8,810 bases of DNA from an uncultured Kineosporia sp. Its GTDB lineage: Bacteria > Actinomycetota > Actinomycetes > Actinomycetales > Kineosporiaceae. Under the pieces are notes generated by a model. The model did no database searches, was not told the origin of the DNA, and saw only the letters and a list, made by a program, of their open reading frames with translations. Below are positions 6,121-8,810 of the stretch, in pieces. The translations under genes and the position numbers were made by a program. Location of the stretch: contig CALMAR010000274.1 of assembly GCA_937859855.1 (NCBI GenBank), positions 1 through 8,810 of the forward strand, in the 5' to 3' direction. Within the stretch, counting starts at the first letter, position 1, and every line of letters starts with the position of its first letter.

Positions 6121-6957
6121 CTACTCCTCGAACGAGTTCTCGGGCCCGGGAAAGACGCCTTGCTGGACCTCGTTCGCGTAGTCCTGCACCGCCTTCGTGA
6201 GCACGGCGTGCATGTCGGCGTAGCGCTTGGCGTGCCGGAGCGGCTTGCCGTTGTACAGCCCGGCGATGTCGGTCCACACCTGCACCTGCGCATCCGTTTC
6301 CGGGCCGGCGCCGATGCCGATGGTGGGAATGTCCAGCGTCTTGGTCACCTGCGCTGCCACCGCCGAGGGCACCATTTCCAGCACCACAGCGAACGCACCC
6401 GCTTCCTGTACTGCCAGCGCATCCTCGATCAGGCGGTCGGCGGCGGCTCCCCGGCCCTGAACCCGGTGGCCGCCCAGGGCGTGCGCGCTCTGCGGGGTGA
6501 AACCGAGGTGGCCCATCACCGGGATGCCCGCCTGAGAGACGGCCTGGATGGACGCCGCCACCGCCCGGCCGCCCTCGAACTTGACCGCGTGGGCCCCGCC
6601 CTCCTTCATCATCCGCACGGACGCCGACAGAGCCTGCTGGGGCCCAGCCTGGTAGCTGCCGAAAGGCAGATCAGCCACCACCAGCGCCCGCGACGCGGAC
6701 CGGCTCACCGCCCGGACCAGGGGCAGCATCTCGTCCATGGTCACCGGGACGGTGGTCTGATAGCCATAGACGATGTTCGCCGCGGAGTCTCCGACCAGCA
6801 GCACCGGGATGCCGGCCTGATCGAAGATGCTGGCCGAGAACTGGTCGTAGGCGGTGAGCATGGCCCACTTCTGCCCGCGCTCCTTGAACTGGCGCAGATG
6901 GTGCACCCGGATCCGGCGAGGAGCGAGCGCGGCCACTGGCCCAACGGAATCGATCAC
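6121..6957 (-). CDS. panB: 3-methyl-2-oxobutanoate hydroxymethyltransferase (ketopantoate hydroxymethyltransferase)
   Basis: PanB catalyses the first committed step of pantothenate (coenzyme A) synthesis. It transfers a hydroxymethyl group from methylenetetrahydrofolate to 3-methyl-2-oxobutanoate in the cytoplasm. I place the start at GTG 6957 (278 residues) because AGGAGG lies 5 bases upstream of it. An in-frame ATG at 7002 would add 15 residues that do not resemble the family and has no ribosome site. The expected active site is present: Asp57 (LLVGDSAAN) and Asp96 ([10 protein letters not shown]) as metal ligands, Lys126 and Glu128 (AVKFEGG) for substrate and metal, and Glu194 (VLEMVPS) as catalytic acid/base. 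GFTPQS (152-157), [10 protein letters not shown] (161-170) and [10 protein letters not shown] are also family hallmarks. No panC or panD is next to it. It is divergent from glnA2, as I recall the panB/glnA2 neighbourhood in mycobacteria. Confidence 0.96.
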   Translation of the reverse strand: MIDSVGPVAALAPRRIRVHHLRQFKERGQKWAMLTAYDQFSASIFDQAGIPVLLVGDSAANIVYGYQTTVPVTMDEMLPLVRAVSRSASRALVVADLPFGSYQAGPQQALSASVRMMKEGGAHAVKFEGGRAVAASIQAVSQAGIPVMGHLGFTPQSAHALGGHRVQGRGAAADRLIEDALAVQEAGAFAVVLEMVPSAVAAQVTKTLDIPTIGIGAGPETDAQVQVWTDIAGLYNGKPLRHAKRYADMHAVLTKAVQDYANEVQQGVFPGPENSFEE

Positions 6958-6962
6958 GACAA

Positions 6963-6968
6963 CCTCCT
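6963..6968 (-). promoter_or_regulatory. Ribosome binding site that sets the panB start
   Basis: AGGAGG on the minus strand is followed by 5 bases and then GTG at 6957. It lies inside the longer frame that begins at ATG 7002, so it argues strongly for the downstream GTG as the true start. Confidence 0.75.
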
Positions 6969-7103
6969 GGGAGTGCGGTCGCAGCGTTGCGGCCTGATCC
7001 ATCCATGCAACACCCGGGGCCGCCCGGTCTGTGCACCGAACAAGCGCTGAGCTGAGTGCCGGGGATCACAATTCTGGTTTCACCGCCGCTGGCGTTCTGC
7101 CGA

Positions 7104-7128
7104 TGACGCCTGATGCGTCACCATGTGA
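7104..7128. promoter_or_regulatory. Overlapping palindromes upstream of glnA2, possible operator
   Basis: Two inverted repeats overlap: TGACGC-5-GCGTCA (7104-7120) and TCAC-3-GTGA (7118-7128). They lie about 40-65 bases before the glnA2 ATG, in the 211-base divergent region (6958-7168) shared with panB. That region holds no gene. I see no match to a GlnR box and no convincing promoter, only a weak CACAAT at 7067-7072. Operator function is inferred from symmetry alone. Confidence 0.3.
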
Positions 7129-7168
7129 GGGGTCGTACTGCGCGATCAGGACGTAGTGAAGGGATCTC

Positions 7169-8506
7169 ATGGACAGGCAGCAGGAGTTCGTCCTCCGGTC
7201 CATCGAGGAACGCGACATCCGGTTCGTCCGGTTGTGGTTCACCGACGTCCTCGGTTCGCTGAAATCGGTGGCGGTGGCTCCGGCTGAGCTGGAATCCGCG
7301 TTCTCCGAAGGCATCGGCTTCGACGGGTCGGCGATCGAGGGGCTGGCCCGGGTACACGAGGCGGACATGCTGGCCCGGCCCGACCCCAGCACGTTCCAGG
7401 TGCTGCCCTGGCGCGGCGATCACCAGGGCACGGCCCGGATGTTCTGCGACGTGATGACCCCGGACGGCGAACCCGCTCTGATGGACCCCCGCAACGTGCT
7501 GAAGCGAGCGCTGGCCAGGGCCGCCGAGCATGGGCTGACCTTCTACACCCACCCCGAGATCGAGTTCTATCTGATCAAGGATCAGCTGGTCCCCGGCTTC
7601 GAGCCGGACCCGGTGGACCAGGCCGGCTATTTCGACCACGTTCCGCGCGGCACCACCCACGACTTCCGCCGGGCAGCGATCGGGGTGCTGGAGTCGATGG
7701 GCATCTCGGTCGAGTTCAGCCACCACGAGGCCGGACCCGGGCAGAACGAGATCGATCTGCGCTATGCCGACGCACTCAGCATGGCCGACAACATCATGAC
7801 CTTCCGGACCGTGATCAAGGAGGTCGCGCTGGAGCAGGGGCTGTTCGCCACCTTCATGCCCAAGCCGCTCAGCGCTCATCCTGGATCCGGTATGCACACC
7901 CATCTTTCCCTGTTCGAGGGTGACCGCAACGCCTTCCACGAGGCGGGCGCCGAGTTCCAGCTGAGCAAAACCGGCCGTCAGTTCATCGCCGGGCTACTGC
8001 AGCACGCGGCCGAGATCACCGCCGTGACCAACCAGTGGGTGAACTCGTACAAGCGGCTCTGGGGTGGCCACGAGGCCCCGGCCTACGTCTGCTGGGGGCA
8101 CAACAACCGATCCGCGCTGATCCGGGTGCCGATGTACAAACCGGGCAAGGGCCAGTCGACCCGGGTGGAGTACCGAGCCCTGGACAGTGCCTGCAACCCC
8201 TACCTGGCTTTCGCGGTGATGCTGACCGCTGGGCTCAAGGGAATCGAGGACGGCTTGGATCTGCCGCCGGGCGCGGACGACAACGTCTGGTCGCTGACTG
8301 AGCACGAGCGCCGGGCGATGGGCATCACCCGGCTTCCGGAGAGCCTGTCCGACGCCTGCCGGATCATGGAGAACTCCGAGTTGGTGGCCGAGACGCTGGG
8401 CGAGGGCGTGTTCGACTTCTTCCTCCGGAACAAGCGCGAGGAATGGACCGAGTACCGGCGCCAGGTCACGCCTTTCGAGCTGAAACGATATCTGACCGCG
8501 CTGTAA
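7169..8506 (+). CDS. glnA2: GlnA2-type glutamine synthetase family protein (possible gamma-glutamylpolyamine synthetase)
   Basis: This 445-residue GSI-type ligase begins at ATG 7169, 4 bases after GAAGGGA. It closely follows the actinobacterial GlnA2 pattern from MDRQQEFVLRSIEERDIRFV onward. N-terminal half-site residues are in FVRLWFTDVLG (19-29) and GFDGSAIEG (50-58). The metal and ATP site is visible in HPEIEF (128-133), GPGQNEIDLR (189-198) and GSGMHTHLSLF (239-249). NSYKRL (292-297), NRSALIRVP (313-321) and DSACNPYL (339-346) are also present. The adenylylation-loop Tyr of GlnA1 enzymes is absent: the equivalent stretch reads DGLDLPPGADD (361-371). This argues against control by GlnE. 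Some GlnA2 proteins have been shown to glutamylate polyamines rather than ammonia, so the substrate is open. A glutamine amidotransferase gene follows 30 bases downstream, probably in the same operon. The family call is firm, the reaction less so. Confidence 0.93.
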   Translation: MDRQQEFVLRSIEERDIRFVRLWFTDVLGSLKSVAVAPAELESAFSEGIGFDGSAIEGLARVHEADMLARPDPSTFQVLPWRGDHQGTARMFCDVMTPDGEPALMDPRNVLKRALARAAEHGLTFYTHPEIEFYLIKDQLVPGFEPDPVDQAGYFDHVPRGTTHDFRRAAIGVLESMGISVEFSHHEAGPGQNEIDLRYADALSMADNIMTFRTVIKEVALEQGLFATFMPKPLSAHPGSGMHTHLSLFEGDRNAFHEAGAEFQLSKTGRQFIAGLLQHAAEITAVTNQWVNSYKRLWGGHEAPAYVCWGHNNRSALIRVPMYKPGKGQSTRVEYRALDSACNPYLAFAVMLTAGLKGIEDGLDLPPGADDNVWSLTEHERRAMGITRLPESLSDACRIMENSELVAETLGEGVFDFFLRNKREEWTEYRRQVTPFELKRYLTAL

Positions 8507-8536
8507 TGACCGTCATGCTGCAACCGGGAGCCTGAG

Positions 8537-8810
8537 ATGCGGCTGGTCGTGATCGAACACGAGGGTGATGCCTCGCTGGACCTGATGGCCGCGCCACTGG
8601 GGACCGATCCATCAACCGAGGTCCGGGTGCTGCGGCCCTATCTGGGCGACCCGCTGCCGCCCGATCTCAGCGGAATCGGCGGGCTGATCGTGCTGGGCGG
8701 TGAGATGGGAGCGCTGGACGACGATGTGGCGCCCTGGCTGCCCAGCACCCGGCGGCTGCTGAGCCAGGCGGTGGCCGCTGCGGTCCCCGTTCTCGGTATC
8801 TGCCTGGGAG
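8537..8810 (+). CDS. Class I glutamine amidotransferase, 3' end outside window
   Basis: Only the first 91 residues are present. The ATG at 8537 follows GGGAG (8526-8530) by 6 bases and lies 30 bases after the glnA2 stop, so the two genes are probably co-transcribed. The visible part is the N-terminal half of a GMP-synthase-like (GATase1) fold. A first strand MRLVVIEHEG is followed by GGLIVLGGEMGAL (48-60), with the GG-x-M oxyanion-loop motif, and VPVLGICLG (83-91), whose Cys89 is the expected nucleophile. The catalytic His and Glu lie beyond the window. Such stand-alone amidotransferases release ammonia from glutamine or hydrolyse gamma-glutamyl amides. The position behind glnA2 makes gamma-glutamyl-polyamine degradation a reasonable guess, but no substrate can be read from this part. 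Confidence 0.85.
   Translation, partial: MRLVVIEHEGDASLDLMAAPLGTDPSTEVRVLRPYLGDPLPPDLSGIGGLIVLGGEMGALDDDVAPWLPSTRRLLSQAVAAAVPVLGICLG

Noticed and set aside
6160..7050. Plus-strand open frame of 296 codons
   Set aside because: It lies antisense to panB, whose active-site motifs are all present. The translation is Arg/His-rich and unlike a real protein.
7003..7168. GlnR box upstream of glnA2
   Set aside because: GTTTC at 7077-7081 and GTCAC at 7117-7121 are not at the spacing of the GTnAC-n6-GAAAC consensus, so no box can be claimed.
7118..7939. Minus-strand open frame of 273 codons
   Set aside because: It is antisense to the conserved glnA2 coding region, which explains the open frame.

Overview
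The window is GC-rich, compact chromosomal DNA from an actinobacterium. Supporting signs are a polyphosphate glucokinase, a methionine aminopeptidase with a proline-rich N-terminal extension, an F420-dependent (FGD-like) oxidoreductase, a GlnA2-type glutamine synthetase, and TANNNT -10 elements 6-7 bases in front of start codons (leaderless transcription). A relative of the Propionibacteriaceae is plausible, but the sequence does not settle the family. There are no tRNA or rRNA genes, insertion sequences, CRISPR arrays or prophage genes.

Layout. (1) 1-2605, plus strand: two adjacent genes for caspase-fold (clan CD) proteins. The first is a CHAT-domain protein cut by the left edge. The second is a complete 461-residue C25/gingipain-like protein. 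Both keep a His-Cys pair. A small hairpin at 2609-2633 ends the unit. (2) 2627-4361, minus strand: map then ppgK, a probable two-gene operon. (3) 4477-4674, plus: a 65-residue SPOR-like protein divergent from map. (4) 4705-5706, minus: an FGD-like F420 oxidoreductase. (5) 5784-6008, plus: a 74-residue helix-hairpin-helix-like protein, followed by a terminator. (6) 6121-6957, minus: panB. (7) 7169-8506, plus: glnA2, then a class I glutamine amidotransferase cut by the right edge exactly at its nucleophile Cys. No gene-free stretch exceeds 300 bases; the longest is the 211-base panB/glnA2 divergent region.

Most of the window is housekeeping metabolism: N-terminal Met removal, polyphosphate-driven glucose phosphorylation, pantothenate synthesis and glutamine or gamma-glutamyl-polyamine metabolism. 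The part most likely to hold an undescribed system is the left end. The tandem CHAT + C25-like pair looks like a two-protease cytoplasmic module, such as a conflict, signalling or regulated-proteolysis system, whose remaining components would lie upstream of the window. The sequence shows the pairing and the intact dyads; any role in defence or cell death is inference.
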